DNA of 64,000 bases from Oxalobacteraceae bacterium OTU3CINTB1 (GTDB taxonomy: Bacteria; Pseudomonadota; Gammaproteobacteria; Burkholderiales; Burkholderiaceae_D), in NCBI GenBank assembly GCA_024123955.1, contig CP099652.1, forward strand, positions 6,386,001 to 6,450,000, read 5' to 3'. The notes beneath the pieces were generated by a model. That model worked only from the letters and a program-made list of their open reading frames with translations, searched no databases and was not told the DNA's origin. Numbering within the stretch: the stretch's first letter is position 1; each line of letters begins with the position of its first letter. Both the position numbers and the translations under genes were made by a program. Shown here one piece after another: positions 16,671-26,773 of the stretch.

Positions 16671-17102
16671 TTAGGCCTGGATGCGCTTCAGTGCGCGGTG
16701 GAAGCGCAGCGGGACGGTGACGGGGAACGCGTTTCCTACCGGCCGGCCGACGATGATCGGGCCGAACATGGCGCGCAGCGGCGAGGCGCTTTTGCGCACG
16801 AAGGTGCGGCCTTGCGCCGTTTCCGCCGCCGGGATGTAGCCGAATTGGGCGATCCGGCCCAGGAAGGCGGTGCTGCCCTCGGCCGACACCATGCCGCGTA
16901 CCGGCAAGTGCTCGATCGCCGCCGATGCGATGTAGCCGGCAAAGCCCAGCAAAACGATCCGCAGCACGCCGACCAGATCCCAGCCGCGCGGCAGCTGCGT
17001 CACCACAAACAGACATGCCACCGCCACCGCGATGGTCAGCCAGCTGCGCGGGTTTTCCAGCGGATTGAGAACGATTTTGTGTTGGGTGATGGTGCTCGCC
17101 AT
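16671..17102 (-). CDS. Hypothetical membrane protein
   Basis: A 143-residue protein of no recognised family. Two hydrophobic segments (about 21-37 and 44-62) lie in the N-terminal half. The C-terminal half is soluble and basic (RKSASPLRAMFGPIIVGRP, ending RFHRALKRIQA). The stop codon lies at the edge of the palindromic repeat. It reads away from paaZ by a short gap and is probably transcribed alone. Coding bias matches its neighbours, which supports a real gene. Confidence 0.6.
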   Translation of the reverse strand: MASTITQHKIVLNPLENPRSWLTIAVAVACLFVVTQLPRGWDLVGVLRIVLLGFAGYIASAAIEHLPVRGMVSAEGSTAFLGRIAQFGYIPAAETAQGRTFVRKSASPLRAMFGPIIVGRPVGNAFPVTVPLRFHRALKRIQA

Positions 17103-17173
17103 GACTGCCGCCTGCTTAAAAATAAAGCGCTATTGTGACCGGCGGCGACCAAAAAGGAAAGCACCCTCCCCTA

Positions 17174-19237
17174 TCAAGCGCGCTTCATCACCAGGGTGAG
17201 GATGTCGTAACTGGCCACCAGTTCGTCGTTCTGGTTGGTGACCTGCACATCCCACGCGACCACGCCCTGGCCGACGCCCTTGTCGTCGGTGCGGTTGCGG
17301 TCGACCTTGCGCTTGCAGGTCAGGCGCGCCCGGATGGTGTCGCCGATGGCCACCGGCGTGATGAAGCGCAGGTTGTCCAGCCCATAGTTTGCCAGCACGG
17401 GCCCTGGCGCCGGCGAGACGAACAGGCCGGCCGCCGCCGACAGCACGAAGTAGCCGTGCGCGATGCGCTTGCCGAACTGCGTGTCCTTGGCGGCGATGTC
17501 GTCGAAGTGCATGTAGAAATAGTCGCCCGAGACGCCGCCGAAGTTGACGATGTCCGCCTCACTAACGGTACGGCGGTGCGTGAGCAGCGAGTCGCCGATC
17601 TTGAGGTCCTCGAAATGCCTGCGGAACGGATGCACTTCGCTCTCCTGCACCCTGGCGCCGCGCACGTACTCGCCGGTCACCGCCGCCAGCATCGTCGGCG
17701 AGCCCTGAACCGCCGCGCGTTGCAGGAAGTGGCGCACCGCCCGGATGCCGCCCAGCTCTTCCCCGCCGCCGGCGCGTCCCGGCCCGCCGTGCTTGAGCTG
17801 CGGCAGCGGCGAGCCGTGGCCGGTGGAGTCGACCGATGCCTCACGTTCCAGTATCAGCACACGTCCGTGCGAAGCGGCGGCCACCGGCACGGCGTAGGCG
17901 GCGATGGCCGGCTCCTTCGTCACCAGGGTCGATACCAGGCTGCCCTTGCCGCGCGCGGCCAGCGCCAGCGCTTCGTCGATGCCGTTGTAGCTGATGATGG
18001 TGCTGACCGGGCCGAAGGCTTCGACATCGTGCACGGCGTCGTTGACCATGCCGTCGCGGCACAATAGCAGCGTCGGTGCGAAGAAGGCGCCGTCGGCGAC
18101 GCCGTCGCCCACCGGCTTGAAGCCATCGCCCTCACCGAACAGCACCTCGTTGCCGCGCGCGAGCATCGCCAGCCGTTCGGCGACGTCGCGCTGCTGGTCC
18201 CTGGATGCCAAGGCGCCCATGCGCACGCCTTCGACCGACGGGTCGCCGACGCTGACCTTGGCCAGGCGCTCGCGCAGCCGCGTGCCGACCGCGTCGACCA
18301 GGTTCTCCGGGACGATGATGCGGCGGATCGCGGTGCACTTCTGCCCCGCCTTGCCGGTCATCTCGCGCGCCACTTCCTTGACGAACAGGTCGAACTCGGG
18401 ATCGTCCGGCGTCACGTCCGGCGCCAGGATGGCGCAGTTGAGCGAATCCGCCTCGGCGGTGAATGGTACGGAATGAGCGATCAGGTTGCGGTTGACGCGT
18501 AGTTTCGCGGCGGTGTCGGCGGAACCGGTGAAGGTGACCACGTCGGCGCCTCCCAGACGATCCAGCAAATCGCCGGTGCTGCCGATGACCAGCTGCAGCG
18601 CCCCTTCCGGCAGTAGTCCGGATTCGTGCATCATCCGCACCACCGCCTCCGTCAAATAGCTGGTGGCGGTGGCCGGCTTGCCGATGCACGGCATCGCCGC
18701 CAGGAAGCTGGGGGCGAACTTCTCCAGCAGACCCCAGATCGGGAAGTTGAAGGCGTTGATGTGCACCGCCAGGCCGCCGCGCGGCACCAGGATGTGGGTG
18801 CCGGAGAAGCCGCCGTTTTTACCCAGCGCCATGGCAGGGCCTTCGTGCAGCACGTTCGACGACGGCAATTCGCGCCCGCCCATGCTGGCGTAGGCGAACA
18901 AGGTGCCGGTGCCGCCTTCGATGTCCACCCAGCTGTCGGCGCGGGTGGCGCCGGTCAGGTGCGAGATCGCGTACAACTCCTCCTTGCGGCCGACCAGGTA
19001 CAGCGCCAGCGCCTTCAGGCGCGCGGCACGCTGCTGGAAGTCGAGCTTCATCAACGCCGGCACCCCGGTCTTGCGGGCGTAGGTGACGGCTTCGTCGAAG
19101 TCGATGCGCTCGGCGTGGGTGTGATAGATCAGCGAGTTGTTCAACGCGCTATGCAGCGGCGTCGAGGCTTCGCGGCCGATCCAGCGGCCGCCGATCAGGC
19201 TTTGCAGGGTTGATACCGGGGTTGAAATTCGTGCCAT
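17174..19237 (-). CDS. paaZ: Bifunctional oxepin-CoA hydrolase / semialdehyde dehydrogenase
   Basis: A 687-residue fusion. The N-terminal aldehyde dehydrogenase domain (about 1-520) has the catalytic Glu in FTAEADSLN and the catalytic Cys in [10 protein letters not shown]. The C-terminal MaoC-like hotdog domain (about 545-687) has [15 protein letters not shown]. PaaZ opens the oxepin-CoA ring and oxidises the resulting aldehyde to 3-oxo-5,6-dehydrosuberyl-CoA in aerobic phenylacetate breakdown. Length matches family members with both domains. It is the last gene of the paa operon, 16 bases after paaY. Confidence 0.95.
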   Translation of the reverse strand: MARISTPVSTLQSLIGGRWIGREASTPLHSALNNSLIYHTHAERIDFDEAVTYARKTGVPALMKLDFQQRAARLKALALYLVGRKEELYAISHLTGATRADSWVDIEGGTGTLFAYASMGGRELPSSNVLHEGPAMALGKNGGFSGTHILVPRGGLAVHINAFNFPIWGLLEKFAPSFLAAMPCIGKPATATSYLTEAVVRMMHESGLLPEGALQLVIGSTGDLLDRLGGADVVTFTGSADTAAKLRVNRNLIAHSVPFTAEADSLNCAILAPDVTPDDPEFDLFVKEVAREMTGKAGQKCTAIRRIIVPENLVDAVGTRLRERLAKVSVGDPSVEGVRMGALASRDQQRDVAERLAMLARGNEVLFGEGDGFKPVGDGVADGAFFAPTLLLCRDGMVNDAVHDVEAFGPVSTIISYNGIDEALALAARGKGSLVSTLVTKEPAIAAYAVPVAAASHGRVLILEREASVDSTGHGSPLPQLKHGGPGRAGGGEELGGIRAVRHFLQRAAVQGSPTMLAAVTGEYVRGARVQESEVHPFRRHFEDLKIGDSLLTHRRTVSEADIVNFGGVSGDYFYMHFDDIAAKDTQFGKRIAHGYFVLSAAAGLFVSPAPGPVLANYGLDNLRFITPVAIGDTIRARLTCKRKVDRNRTDDKGVGQGVVAWDVQVTNQNDELVASYDILTLVMKRA

Positions 19238-19253
19238 GTGTGTTCTCCGTGAT

Positions 19254-19865
19254 TTACGCCGAGGCGTTCTTGTGCAGGTGCAGCGGCAGCGAGCTTTCCC
19301 ACTCGATGCGCTTGCGGTCCGCTTCCACTTCGGTCAGCGCGTCGACCTCGCGCATGGTGTGCATGGACCGCACGGCCAGCTCCTGGTATTGGCCGGTGCC
19401 GGCGGTCTTCCATTGAATTTCGTCGTCGCGCAGTTCGCGCACCACCTTGGCCGGCGTGCCGACCACCAGGCTGCGGGCAGGCACCTCCATGCCGGCGCGG
19501 ACGAAGGTCATGGCGGCGACAATGCTGTCGGCGCCAATGACGGCGTTATCCATGATCACGCTGTTCATGCCCACCAACGCGTTGCGGCCGATGCGGCAGC
19601 CGTGCAGCACCGCGCCGTGGCCGATATGGCCGTCCTGTTCGACGACGGTGTCGGCGCCGGGGAAGCCATGCATGACGCAGGTGTCCTGCAGATTCGCCCC
19701 CTCCTCCAGTATCAGCCGTCCGAAGTCGCCGCGCAGCGCCGCCAGCGGGCCGACGTAGCAGCGCGGCCCGACGATGACGTCGCCGATCAGCACCGCGCTC
19801 GGATGCACATAGGCGGTCGGGTGGACCACCGGGGTAACGCCATTGATCTCGTAAACCTTGACCAT
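19254..19865 (-). CDS. paaY: Left-handed beta-helix protein PaaY (gamma carbonic anhydrase-like thioesterase)
   Basis: A 203-residue hexapeptide-repeat protein. Turns such as [18 protein letters not shown] and the metal-site histidines in [14 protein letters not shown] fit gamma-class carbonic anhydrase folds. PaaY proteins hydrolyse dead-end CoA adducts such as 2-hydroxycyclohepta-1,4,6-triene-1-formyl-CoA and so protect the phenylacetate pathway. It sits between paaK and paaZ, 9 bases after the paaK stop. The C-terminal helix (about 160-203) is typical of PaaY. Confidence 0.92.
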   Translation of the reverse strand: MVKVYEINGVTPVVHPTAYVHPSAVLIGDVIVGPRCYVGPLAALRGDFGRLILEEGANLQDTCVMHGFPGADTVVEQDGHIGHGAVLHGCRIGRNALVGMNSVIMDNAVIGADSIVAAMTFVRAGMEVPARSLVVGTPAKVVRELRDDEIQWKTAGTGQYQELAVRSMHTMREVDALTEVEADRKRIEWESSLPLHLHKNASA

Positions 19866-19874
19866 GTCCGCTCC

Positions 19875-21200
19875 TCAGGCGCGGTCGCGCGGCCGCTGGT
19901 CGACCACGCGGCGCGCCTTGCCGGTCAGCGTGCGCTCGATGCCGTTGGCAGCCATCACCCGCACCTTGGTGGTGACGCCGACGTTGGTTTTGATACGCTG
20001 TTCCAGCTCGCGGGCCAGCGCTTCGATTTCGCCGTCCGGCAGGCCGCCCGCTTCGCCGCGCAGTTCGGCCAGCACATCGAGCTTGTCCAGATGGCCGTCG
20101 CGGGAAACGATCAGCTGATATTGCGGCGCCAGTTTCGGCATCTTGAGTATCAGTTCCTCGATCTGCGACGGGAAGACGTTGACGCCCCGGATGATCAGCA
20201 TGTCGTCCGAGCGGCCCGTGATCTTGCCGATGCGGCGCATCGAGCGCGAGGTCGCCGGCAGCAGCCGCGTAAGGTCGCGCGTGCGGTAGCGGATGATCGG
20301 CAGCGCCTCCTTGCTCAGCGAAGTAAATACCAGCTCGCCCTCCTCGCCGTCCGGCAGCACCTCTCCCGTTTCGGGATCGATGATCTCCGGATAGAAGTGG
20401 TCTTCCCAGATCACCGGGCCATCTTTGCTTTCGATGCATTCGCTGGCGACACCAGGCCCCATGACTTCGGACAGACCATAGATGTCGACCGCGTCGATAC
20501 CGGCGCGCTGCTCGATCTCGGCGCGCATGGCGTCCGTCCACGGCTCGGCGCCGAAGATGCCGACCTTGAGCGAACTGGCGGCCGGATCGAGGCCCTGGCG
20601 CTGGTATTCCTCGATGATGTTCAACATGTACGACGGCGTGACCATGATGATCGACGGTTTGAAGTCCTGGATCAGTTGCACCTGCTTCTCGGTCTGCCCG
20701 CCGGACATGGGGATGACCGTGCAGCCAAGCCGCTCGGCGCCATAGTGCGCGCCCAAACCGCCGGTGAACAAGCCGTAGCCGTACGAGATGTGCACCATGT
20801 CGCCGCGACGTCCCCCGGCCGCCCGGATCGACCGCGCCACCACGTTCGCCCAGGTGTCGATATCGTTCTGGGTGTAGCCGACCACCGTCGGCTTGCCGGT
20901 GGTGCCGCTGGAAGCATGCACCCGCACCACCCGGTCCTGCGGCACGGCGAACATGCCGAACGGGTAGTTTTCGCGCAGCTCCTTCTTGCCGGTGAACGGG
21001 AATCTGGCGATATCGGCCAAGGTGCGCAGGTCGTCCGGATGCACGCCGGCGGCGTCGAAGGCGGCGCGGTAGTGCGGGACGTTGTCGTAGGCGTGCTTCA
21101 GCGACCACTGCATGCGCTGCAGCTGCAAGGCCTGAAGCTCGTCCTTGCTGGCGCGCTCGATCGGTTCCAGATCGGACGGCTCGGGGATGCGTTGGACCAT
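19875..21200 (-). CDS. paaK: Phenylacetate-CoA ligase
   Basis: A 441-residue adenylate-forming enzyme that activates phenylacetate to phenylacetyl-CoA, the entry step. The ATP-binding motif SSGTTGKPTVVGYT is at about residue 93, GLSEVMGPGVASEC near 243, and RTRDLTRLLP near 305; the C-terminal lid contains RIGKITGRSDDM. Length is right for PaaK. It lies 17 bases after paaI and before paaY within the operon. Confidence 0.97.
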   Translation of the reverse strand: MVQRIPEPSDLEPIERASKDELQALQLQRMQWSLKHAYDNVPHYRAAFDAAGVHPDDLRTLADIARFPFTGKKELRENYPFGMFAVPQDRVVRVHASSGTTGKPTVVGYTQNDIDTWANVVARSIRAAGGRRGDMVHISYGYGLFTGGLGAHYGAERLGCTVIPMSGGQTEKQVQLIQDFKPSIIMVTPSYMLNIIEEYQRQGLDPAASSLKVGIFGAEPWTDAMRAEIEQRAGIDAVDIYGLSEVMGPGVASECIESKDGPVIWEDHFYPEIIDPETGEVLPDGEEGELVFTSLSKEALPIIRYRTRDLTRLLPATSRSMRRIGKITGRSDDMLIIRGVNVFPSQIEELILKMPKLAPQYQLIVSRDGHLDKLDVLAELRGEAGGLPDGEIEALARELEQRIKTNVGVTTKVRVMAANGIERTLTGKARRVVDQRPRDRA

Positions 21201-21217
21201 CGGTGTCTCCTCCGTAT

Positions 21218-21646
21218 TTATATGACTTCGCCGCCGACGCGCAACGACTTACCCCGGAACAGCGCGATCGTCCGGCCTTCCTGGTTAGTGACCTTGACGT
21301 CGTAGACGCCGCTCTTGCCGCTCAGCGCCAGCTCCACCGCTTCGGCGGTGAGGACGTCGTGCAGCCTGCCGGGTGCGAGGTAATCGATGGTGCAGGCCGC
21401 GCCGACGGTGTTCAGGTTGTAGCTGTTGCAGGCGAAGGCGAACGCGCTGTCTGCCAGCGTGAAGATAAAGCCGCCGTGGCAGCTCTGGTGGCCGTTGAGC
21501 ATATCGGCGCGTATGATCATCGACATGCTGGCGCGGCCGGGACCGACCGCGTTGATCGTCATCCCCAAGCCCTTCGAGGCGGGATCGCGCGAAAACATGG
21601 CGTCGGCGACCTTCTCCGCCAACGACTGCGCCTCAGGTTTATGCAT
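21218..21646 (-). CDS. paaI: Hydroxyphenylacetyl-CoA thioesterase
   Basis: A 142-residue hotdog thioesterase. It contains the family stretch GHQSCHGGFIFTLADSAFAF, with the catalytic Asp, and NSYN soon after. PaaI releases trapped CoA from aberrant ring-hydroxylated CoA esters of the phenylacetate pathway. Its start overlaps the end of paaH by 8 bases, indicating translational coupling; an AGGAGG-like site lies inside the paaH end. Confidence 0.94.
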   Translation of the reverse strand: MHKPEAQSLAEKVADAMFSRDPASKGLGMTINAVGPGRASMSMIIRADMLNGHQSCHGGFIFTLADSAFAFACNSYNLNTVGAACTIDYLAPGRLHDVLTAEAVELALSGKSGVYDVKVTNQEGRTIALFRGKSLRVGGEVI

Positions 21647-23231
21647 GAAAAGCGCCTCCGCCGGCGTGCTTGCGGCGCAGCAGCGGCGAGACGCGATAGC
21701 GGTCCTCCCCGTAGCTGGCGGCCAGGTTGTTCAACACGGTCACGATCTGGCCGATGCCGATCGCGTCCGCCCACGCCAGCGGTCCGCGTGGATAGTTGAC
21801 GCCCTTCTGCATGGCGATGTCCGCCGCCTCGGCGCTGCACACGCCCTGGTTGACGGCGTCGGCCGCCTCGTTGGCGAGCATGGCGACGCTGCGCATGACG
21901 GCCATGCCGGGAACGTCGTCCAGCCGCGTGACGGCAAAGCCGGCGGCCTGGAACAGCCCCACCACCGACTGATAGGCGGCCGACGAGCATTGATCGGCGC
22001 AGGTGACGGCAATGCGGGTGGCAGTGGCGTAATCCAGCGCCAGATCGAACAGCACCGTGTCCGGATGCTGGTTGTCGCGCGCCCGCTGGGTGGCGCTGCG
22101 GCCGTCAGTCAGATAGACGGCGGCGCCATTGCAGTGAAAGGCGGGCGCGCCGTCCGCACCGGAGGCGTGCCCGCGTGCCTCCGGCGACTGCCGATGGGTG
22201 ACGGTGATGCCGGCCGCGCGCAGGCGTTCGGCCAGCGCATCGGCCACCATACTGCCCGATACACGCGGCGCACCGGCCTTCGCGCCCTGCTCGACGGTGT
22301 AGCTGACGAACTCCGGCACCGGCTGCGCGGCCTCGGTTTGCGGTTGCGGCGAACCAGTGGCGCCATCGCCGTAATGATAAAACCCCCGCCCCGATTTACG
22401 GCCCAGATATCCGGCGTTGACCATCTCCTGCTGCAGCACCGACGGCGTAAAGCGCGGATCGTTGAAGTAGGCGCTGAACACCGATTGCGTGACCGAGAAG
22501 TTGACGTCATGTCCGATCAGGTCCATCAATTCGAATGGCCCCATGCGGAAGCCGCCCGCTTCGCGCATGACGGCGTCGATGGTGGCGGCATCGGCGGCTT
22601 GCTCGTTGAGCAGGCGCCAGCCCTCGGCATAAAACGGCCGCGCGACGCGGTTGACGATGAAGCCGGGCGTCGACTTGGCGTGCACCGGATTCTTGCCCCA
22701 CGCGGCGGCGGTGTCGCACACGGTTTGCGCGACGGCGGCGCCGGTCGCCAGGCCGCTGATCACCTCGACCAGCGCCATCAACGGCACCGGATTGAAGAAG
22801 TGCATGCCCACCAGGCGCTCCGGCTTGCGCAATTTGGCGGCAATGGCGGTGACCGAGATCGATGACGTGTTGGTGGCGAGGATGCAGTCGTCGGCGACGA
22901 GCGCTTCCAGCTCCGCGAACAAGCCGCGTTTGGCGTCGAGGTTCTCGACGATGGCCTCCACCACCAGGCCCGCGCCGGCCACGTCGTCGAGCGTGACGGC
23001 GGCCCGCAAGCGGGCGATGGCCGCCGCGGCTTCAACTGCGCTCATGCGCTCCTTCGCCACCAGCTTGTTGAACACCAGCGCGATATCGGAAATGGCCTTG
23101 GCCACCGCTTCGGGGCGGGTATCGTACAACTTGACGGTGTAGCCGGCGACGGCGGCCACCTGCGCGATACCGGCGCCCATCGCGCCGCTGCCGATGACGG
23201 CGACCAGACGGTCCTTGCTCAAAGCTGCCAT
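21639..23231 (-). CDS. paaH: 3-hydroxyadipyl-CoA dehydrogenase
   Basis: A 530-residue NAD-dependent 3-hydroxyacyl-CoA dehydrogenase. The Rossmann motif AVIGSGAMGAGIAQ is at residues 10-23. Further on are GMHFFNPVPLM, with the catalytic His, and HAKSTPGFIVNRVARPFYAE. Two C-terminal 3HCDH domains follow, the second with DVPGMAVMRSVAML. The start at 23231 is chosen over a longer frame because it places the NAD motif at the N-terminus, immediately after paaG (2-base gap). It oxidises 3-hydroxyadipyl-CoA to 3-oxoadipyl-CoA. Confidence 0.95.
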   Translation of the reverse strand: MAALSKDRLVAVIGSGAMGAGIAQVAAVAGYTVKLYDTRPEAVAKAISDIALVFNKLVAKERMSAVEAAAAIARLRAAVTLDDVAGAGLVVEAIVENLDAKRGLFAELEALVADDCILATNTSSISVTAIAAKLRKPERLVGMHFFNPVPLMALVEVISGLATGAAVAQTVCDTAAAWGKNPVHAKSTPGFIVNRVARPFYAEGWRLLNEQAADAATIDAVMREAGGFRMGPFELMDLIGHDVNFSVTQSVFSAYFNDPRFTPSVLQQEMVNAGYLGRKSGRGFYHYGDGATGSPQPQTEAAQPVPEFVSYTVEQGAKAGAPRVSGSMVADALAERLRAAGITVTHRQSPEARGHASGADGAPAFHCNGAAVYLTDGRSATQRARDNQHPDTVLFDLALDYATATRIAVTCADQCSSAAYQSVVGLFQAAGFAVTRLDDVPGMAVMRSVAMLANEAADAVNQGVCSAEAADIAMQKGVNYPRGPLAWADAIGIGQIVTVLNNLAASYGEDRYRVSPLLRRKHAGGGAFHA

Positions 23232-23233
23232 GC

Positions 23234-24025
23234 TTATTTCCCCTGGAATTGCGGTGCGCGTTTTTCCATGAAGGCGGCGACGCCCTCGCGGTAGTCCTCG
23301 GTGCGACCCAGTTCGCTCATCATGCCGCATTCGAGCGCCAGCTGCTGCTGCAAGGTGTTGTGCGGGCTGGCGTACAGCGCCTGCTTGGTGAAGGCCAGGC
23401 CCTTGGTCGGCGCGGTGGCGAAATGGCGCGCCATGGCCATTGTTTCGGCGGCCAGGTCCTCGTCCGGCACCGCCTTCCAGATCAGGCCCCAGGCCTCGGC
23501 CTTTTCGGCGCTGAGTTTTTCGCCCAGCATGGTCAGGCCCATGGCGCGGGCGCTGCCGATCAGGCGTGGCAAGAAGTAGGTGCCGCCGGTGTCGGGAATC
23601 AGGCCAAGTTTGCAGAACACCTCGACAAACGATGCCGACTTGGCGGCGAGGACGATGTCGCACGCCAGCGCGAGGTTGGCGCCAGCGCCGGCCGCCACGC
23701 CGTTGACGGCGCAGATGACGGGCATCGGCAAGCCGCGCAGCGCCAGCACCAGCGGCGCGTAGTTCTTTTCGACCGAGTCGCCCAAATCGACGGCGCGCGC
23801 GCCCGGCTCCACCGCGCGGTCGGACAAGTCCTGGCCGGCGCAGAAACCGCGCCCGGCGCCGGTGAGGATCAACACGCGCACGCTCTTGTCGGTGCCGACT
23901 TTGTGGACGGCGTGGCGCACCTCGTCGTGCATCGCCTGCGTGAAGCTGTTCAGTTTATCGGGACGGTTCAGCGTGAGCTGGGCGATGCCGTCGGTGATCT
24001 CAAAAAGGATGTTCTCGTAGTTCAT
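23234..24025 (-). CDS. paaG: 1,2-epoxyphenylacetyl-CoA isomerase
   Basis: A 263-residue crotonase-fold enzyme that turns the ring epoxide into oxepin-CoA. The oxyanion-hole segments are GRGFCAGQDLSD (about 59-70) and NGVAAGAGANLA. The acid in GLIPDTGGTYFLP is the isomerase Asp; PaaF-type hydratases carry Glu pairs there instead. This supports paaG rather than paaF. It lies 12 bases after paaE. No separate paaF is present in the cluster. Confidence 0.94.
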   Translation of the reverse strand: MNYENILFEITDGIAQLTLNRPDKLNSFTQAMHDEVRHAVHKVGTDKSVRVLILTGAGRGFCAGQDLSDRAVEPGARAVDLGDSVEKNYAPLVLALRGLPMPVICAVNGVAAGAGANLALACDIVLAAKSASFVEVFCKLGLIPDTGGTYFLPRLIGSARAMGLTMLGEKLSAEKAEAWGLIWKAVPDEDLAAETMAMARHFATAPTKGLAFTKQALYASPHNTLQQQLALECGMMSELGRTEDYREGVAAFMEKRAPQFQGK

Positions 24026-24037
24026 GGCGTCTCCGTG

Positions 24038-25117
24038 TTATTCGGCCTGGTCGAAGTCGATGACGACCTTGTCGGTGATGGGGAAGCTCTGGCAGCTGAG
24101 GACATAGCCGCGCGCGATTTCGTAGTCCTCCAGCGCGTAGTTGACGTCCATGTCGACTTTACCTTCGAGCAGTTTGCAGCGGCAGGTGGAGCACACGCCG
24201 CCCTTGCAGGAATAGCGCATGTCGATGCCGGCGCGCAGGCCGGCGTCGAGCAGCGACTCCTTGTCCTGGTCCATGGTGAAGCTGCTGGCGCTGCCGTCCA
24301 TGATGACGGTGACTTCGGTTTCGTGGCGCGCCGCTGCTGGATCGAGCGCGCGTGGCTTGTGCTGGTGTTTGGGGATGCTGGCGGCGAACAATTCGATCTT
24401 GATGTCCGACTTCGGCATGCCCGCTTCCTGGAGCGCTTCGGACACGCCCAGCATCATGTCTTCCGGGCCGCAGATGAAGGCGACGTCGATGTCTTCCACA
24501 CGCACCCAGTGCCGCAAAAACTGCGCGCATTTGTCCTTGGTGATGCGGCCGTTGAACAATTCGATGTCCTGCTGCTCGCGGCTCATGACGTAGGCCAGCT
24601 TCAGGCGGTCCATATAAGTGTCTTTGAGGTCCGACAGCTCGTCCTTGAAGATCACCGACGACGAGGCGCGGTTGCCGTAGAAGAGCGTGAAGCGGCTGTG
24701 CGGTTCGGCCGCCAGCGTGGTCTTGATGATCGACAGGATCGGCGTAATGCCGCTGCCGGCGGCGAAGGCCAGGTAGTGCTTGTGGTTGGCGGCGTCCAGC
24801 GGCACGTTGAAGTGGCCCATCGGCGGCATGACGTCGAGCGTCGAACCGGGTTTGATCGACTCGTTGGCCCAGCTGGAGAACAGACCGCCCTGCGTGCGTT
24901 TGATGGCCACGCGCAGCGCGCCCTCGTGGACGGCCGAGCAAATCGAGTACGAGCGGCGCACGTCCTCGTCTCCGATGATGGCGCGCAGGGTCAGGTGCTG
25001 CCCTTGCTGGAAGCGGAAGCTGTCCCGCAGCTCGGGCGGCACGGCAAAGGTGACGGCGATGGTGTCGCGCGTTTCGTTGCGCACTTGCGAGACGGTCAAC
25101 GGATGGAATTTGCTCAT
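24038..25117 (-). CDS. paaE: Phenylacetyl-CoA epoxidase reductase subunit
   Basis: A 359-residue ferredoxin-NADP reductase-like protein that passes electrons from NADPH to the PaaABC oxygenase. The FAD motif RRSYSICSA is at about residue 54, the NADP-binding GSGITPILSI near 120, and the C-terminal plant-type 2Fe-2S domain has CKGGVCSTCRCKLLEGKVD. The start at 25117 lies 5 bases downstream of the paaD stop; an upstream in-frame start would overlap most of paaD and is rejected. Confidence 0.96.
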   Translation of the reverse strand: MSKFHPLTVSQVRNETRDTIAVTFAVPPELRDSFRFQQGQHLTLRAIIGDEDVRRSYSICSAVHEGALRVAIKRTQGGLFSSWANESIKPGSTLDVMPPMGHFNVPLDAANHKHYLAFAAGSGITPILSIIKTTLAAEPHSRFTLFYGNRASSSVIFKDELSDLKDTYMDRLKLAYVMSREQQDIELFNGRITKDKCAQFLRHWVRVEDIDVAFICGPEDMMLGVSEALQEAGMPKSDIKIELFAASIPKHQHKPRALDPAAARHETEVTVIMDGSASSFTMDQDKESLLDAGLRAGIDMRYSCKGGVCSTCRCKLLEGKVDMDVNYALEDYEIARGYVLSCQSFPITDKVVIDFDQAE

Positions 25118-25122
25118 GGTCG

Positions 25123-25680
25123 TTAATGGCACTTGAAGTAGTCGAAAGGCTCGCGGCAGTCCAGGCATTTGTACAACGCCTTGCAGGGCGTGGAGCCGAA
25201 CTGGCTGGTGATCCCGGTGTGGGAAGAGCCGCAATTGGGGCAGACGATGGCGACGCGCGGTTGCGGGCGGCGCGAAATGGCCGCCAGCGCGCCGCCGCGC
25301 GTGCCACCTCGCAGGCCGCTGATGTCGATCACCTGTTCGGCGGGCGGCGCGATGCCGTAGCCCGACAACTTGGCCTTGCCCTCCTCGCTCATCCAATCGG
25401 TGGTCCAGGCGGGCGACAGCTGGTTTTGCAGCCGCACATCCACGACGCCATGCCCGTGCAGCGCCTCGGTAATGGCGTCAGCGATGACCTGCATCGCCGG
25501 GCAGCCGGAATAGGTAGGCGTGATGGTGACCGTGCAGGCGCCATCGTCGAGACGCACGTCGCGCACGATGCCCAGGTCGACGATCGAGATGACCGGGATT
25601 TCGGGATCGGACACCTCGGCCAACCAGGACCAAACCTGGGCTGCGCTCAACGCGGGAGCTTCTAAAACGGCGGCTGTCAT
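25123..25680 (-). CDS. paaD: Phenylacetyl-CoA epoxidase maturation protein PaaD
   Basis: A 185-residue MIP18/DUF59-family protein. The N-terminal SUF-T domain contains SDPEIPVISIVDLGIVRDV and TPTYSGCPAMQVI. The C-terminal zinc ribbon has CPNCGS and CLDCREPF. PaaD is needed for iron or Fe-S assembly of the epoxidase. It lies between paaC and paaE with 5-10 base gaps. Confidence 0.95.
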   Translation of the reverse strand: MTAAVLEAPALSAAQVWSWLAEVSDPEIPVISIVDLGIVRDVRLDDGACTVTITPTYSGCPAMQVIADAITEALHGHGVVDVRLQNQLSPAWTTDWMSEEGKAKLSGYGIAPPAEQVIDISGLRGGTRGGALAAISRRPQPRVAIVCPNCGSSHTGITSQFGSTPCKALYKCLDCREPFDYFKCH

Positions 25681-25690
25681 CTCGCTACTC

Positions 25691-26443
25691 CTACCACTCG
25701 GCGCCGGGATAGGCGCGCTGCAGGAACTGCATCTCGGCCAGGATGTAGCCCAGATGCTCGGTGTGGCGCCCCTGCTTGCCGCCCTTTTGCATCCAGGCGT
25801 CGGCAGGTGGCATGGTCAAGGTGGCCTCGGCGAAGATCTCGGCCACGTGGGCCAGCCACTGCGCACGCAGTTCGTCGGCCGGTGGCGCGATGCCCTCGTC
25901 CACCATCGCGTTGTCGATGGCGTCGTAGGCGAACACTTCGCCGCTGTACATCCACAACTCGTCGGCGGCGGTCTGCGTGCGCGCGTGCGCCAGCTCGGTG
26001 CTGTCGCCCAGGCGCACGATCAAGTCGCCGCTGCGGCGCAGGTGATACGTCACCTCCTTGAGCGACTTCTCGGCGATGGCGGCGATGCGCGGGTCGGCGC
26101 TGCGCGTCAGCCCTTCGATCAGGAAGTAGTGCCAGGTGTCGAAGTAAAACTGCCGCATCATGGTGTCGGCATAATTACCGTTCGGCTGTTCCAGCAGCAG
26201 GCAGTTCTTGAAGTCGTGGGCGTCGCGGTGGTAGGCCAGCTTGTCCTCATCGCGGCCGGCGCCTTCCAGTTCGGCGGCGTATTCGTACCACAGGCGGGTC
26301 TGGCCGAGCAGGTCGAGCGCGACGTTGGTCAGCGCCATGTCCTCCTCCAGCGCCGGGCCTTTGCCGCACAGCTGCGACAGCTGCTGGCTCAGAATCAGCG
26401 CGTTGTCGCCCAGGCGCAGCACGTAATTGACTTTGTTATCCAC
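25691..26443 (-). CDS. paaC: Phenylacetyl-CoA epoxidase structural subunit PaaC
   Basis: A 250-residue ferritin-like helical protein that partners PaaA in the (PaaAC) core. Family segments include LRLGDNALILSQQLSQLCGK near the N-terminus, and DLLGQTRLWYEYAAELEG, YFDTWHYFLIEGL and RLGDSTELAH. It lacks a complete di-iron site, as expected for PaaC. It is 12 bases after paaB. Confidence 0.95.
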   Translation of the reverse strand: MDNKVNYVLRLGDNALILSQQLSQLCGKGPALEEDMALTNVALDLLGQTRLWYEYAAELEGAGRDEDKLAYHRDAHDFKNCLLLEQPNGNYADTMMRQFYFDTWHYFLIEGLTRSADPRIAAIAEKSLKEVTYHLRRSGDLIVRLGDSTELAHARTQTAADELWMYSGEVFAYDAIDNAMVDEGIAPPADELRAQWLAHVAEIFAEATLTMPPADAWMQKGGKQGRHTEHLGYILAEMQFLQRAYPGAEW

Positions 26444-26455
26444 GATGCGCTCCGC

Positions 26456-26740
26456 TTACAGGTTCTTGACTTCGGCCGGCATCGAGAAGAAGGTCGGGTG
26501 GCGATAGACCTTGCTGTTAGCCGGCTCGAACAGCGCGCCCTTGTCGCTTGGGCTGCTGGCGACGATGTCGGCGGCGCGCACCACCCAGATGCTGACGCCT
26601 TCATTGCGGCGCGTGTAGACATCGCGCGCGTTGTTGACAGCCATTTCGGCGTCCGGGGCGTGCAGGCTGCCGACGTGCTTGTGCGCCAGGCCATGCTGGC
26701 TGCGGATGAATACTTCCCACAGGGGCCATTCTTTGCTCAT
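26456..26740 (-). CDS. paaB: Phenylacetyl-CoA epoxidase subunit PaaB
   Basis: A 94-residue small subunit bridging PaaAC units. It contains the conserved WEVFIRSQHGLAHKHVGSLH start, NARDVYTRRNEGVSIWVV and the ending PAEVKNL. The 71-base gap from paaA holds a palindromic repeat, which could alter the amount of downstream mRNA. Confidence 0.96.
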   Translation of the reverse strand: MSKEWPLWEVFIRSQHGLAHKHVGSLHAPDAEMAVNNARDVYTRRNEGVSIWVVRAADIVASSPSDKGALFEPANSKVYRHPTFFSMPAEVKNL

Positions 26741-26773
26741 GCTTTGCTCCTATTTATTCTAGTGGCGGCGCTT

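Noticed and set aside
23234..24025. Assignment as paaF
   Set aside because: The active-site Asp in GLIPDTGG and the order after paaE fit PaaG; hydratases of the PaaF type carry Glu residues.
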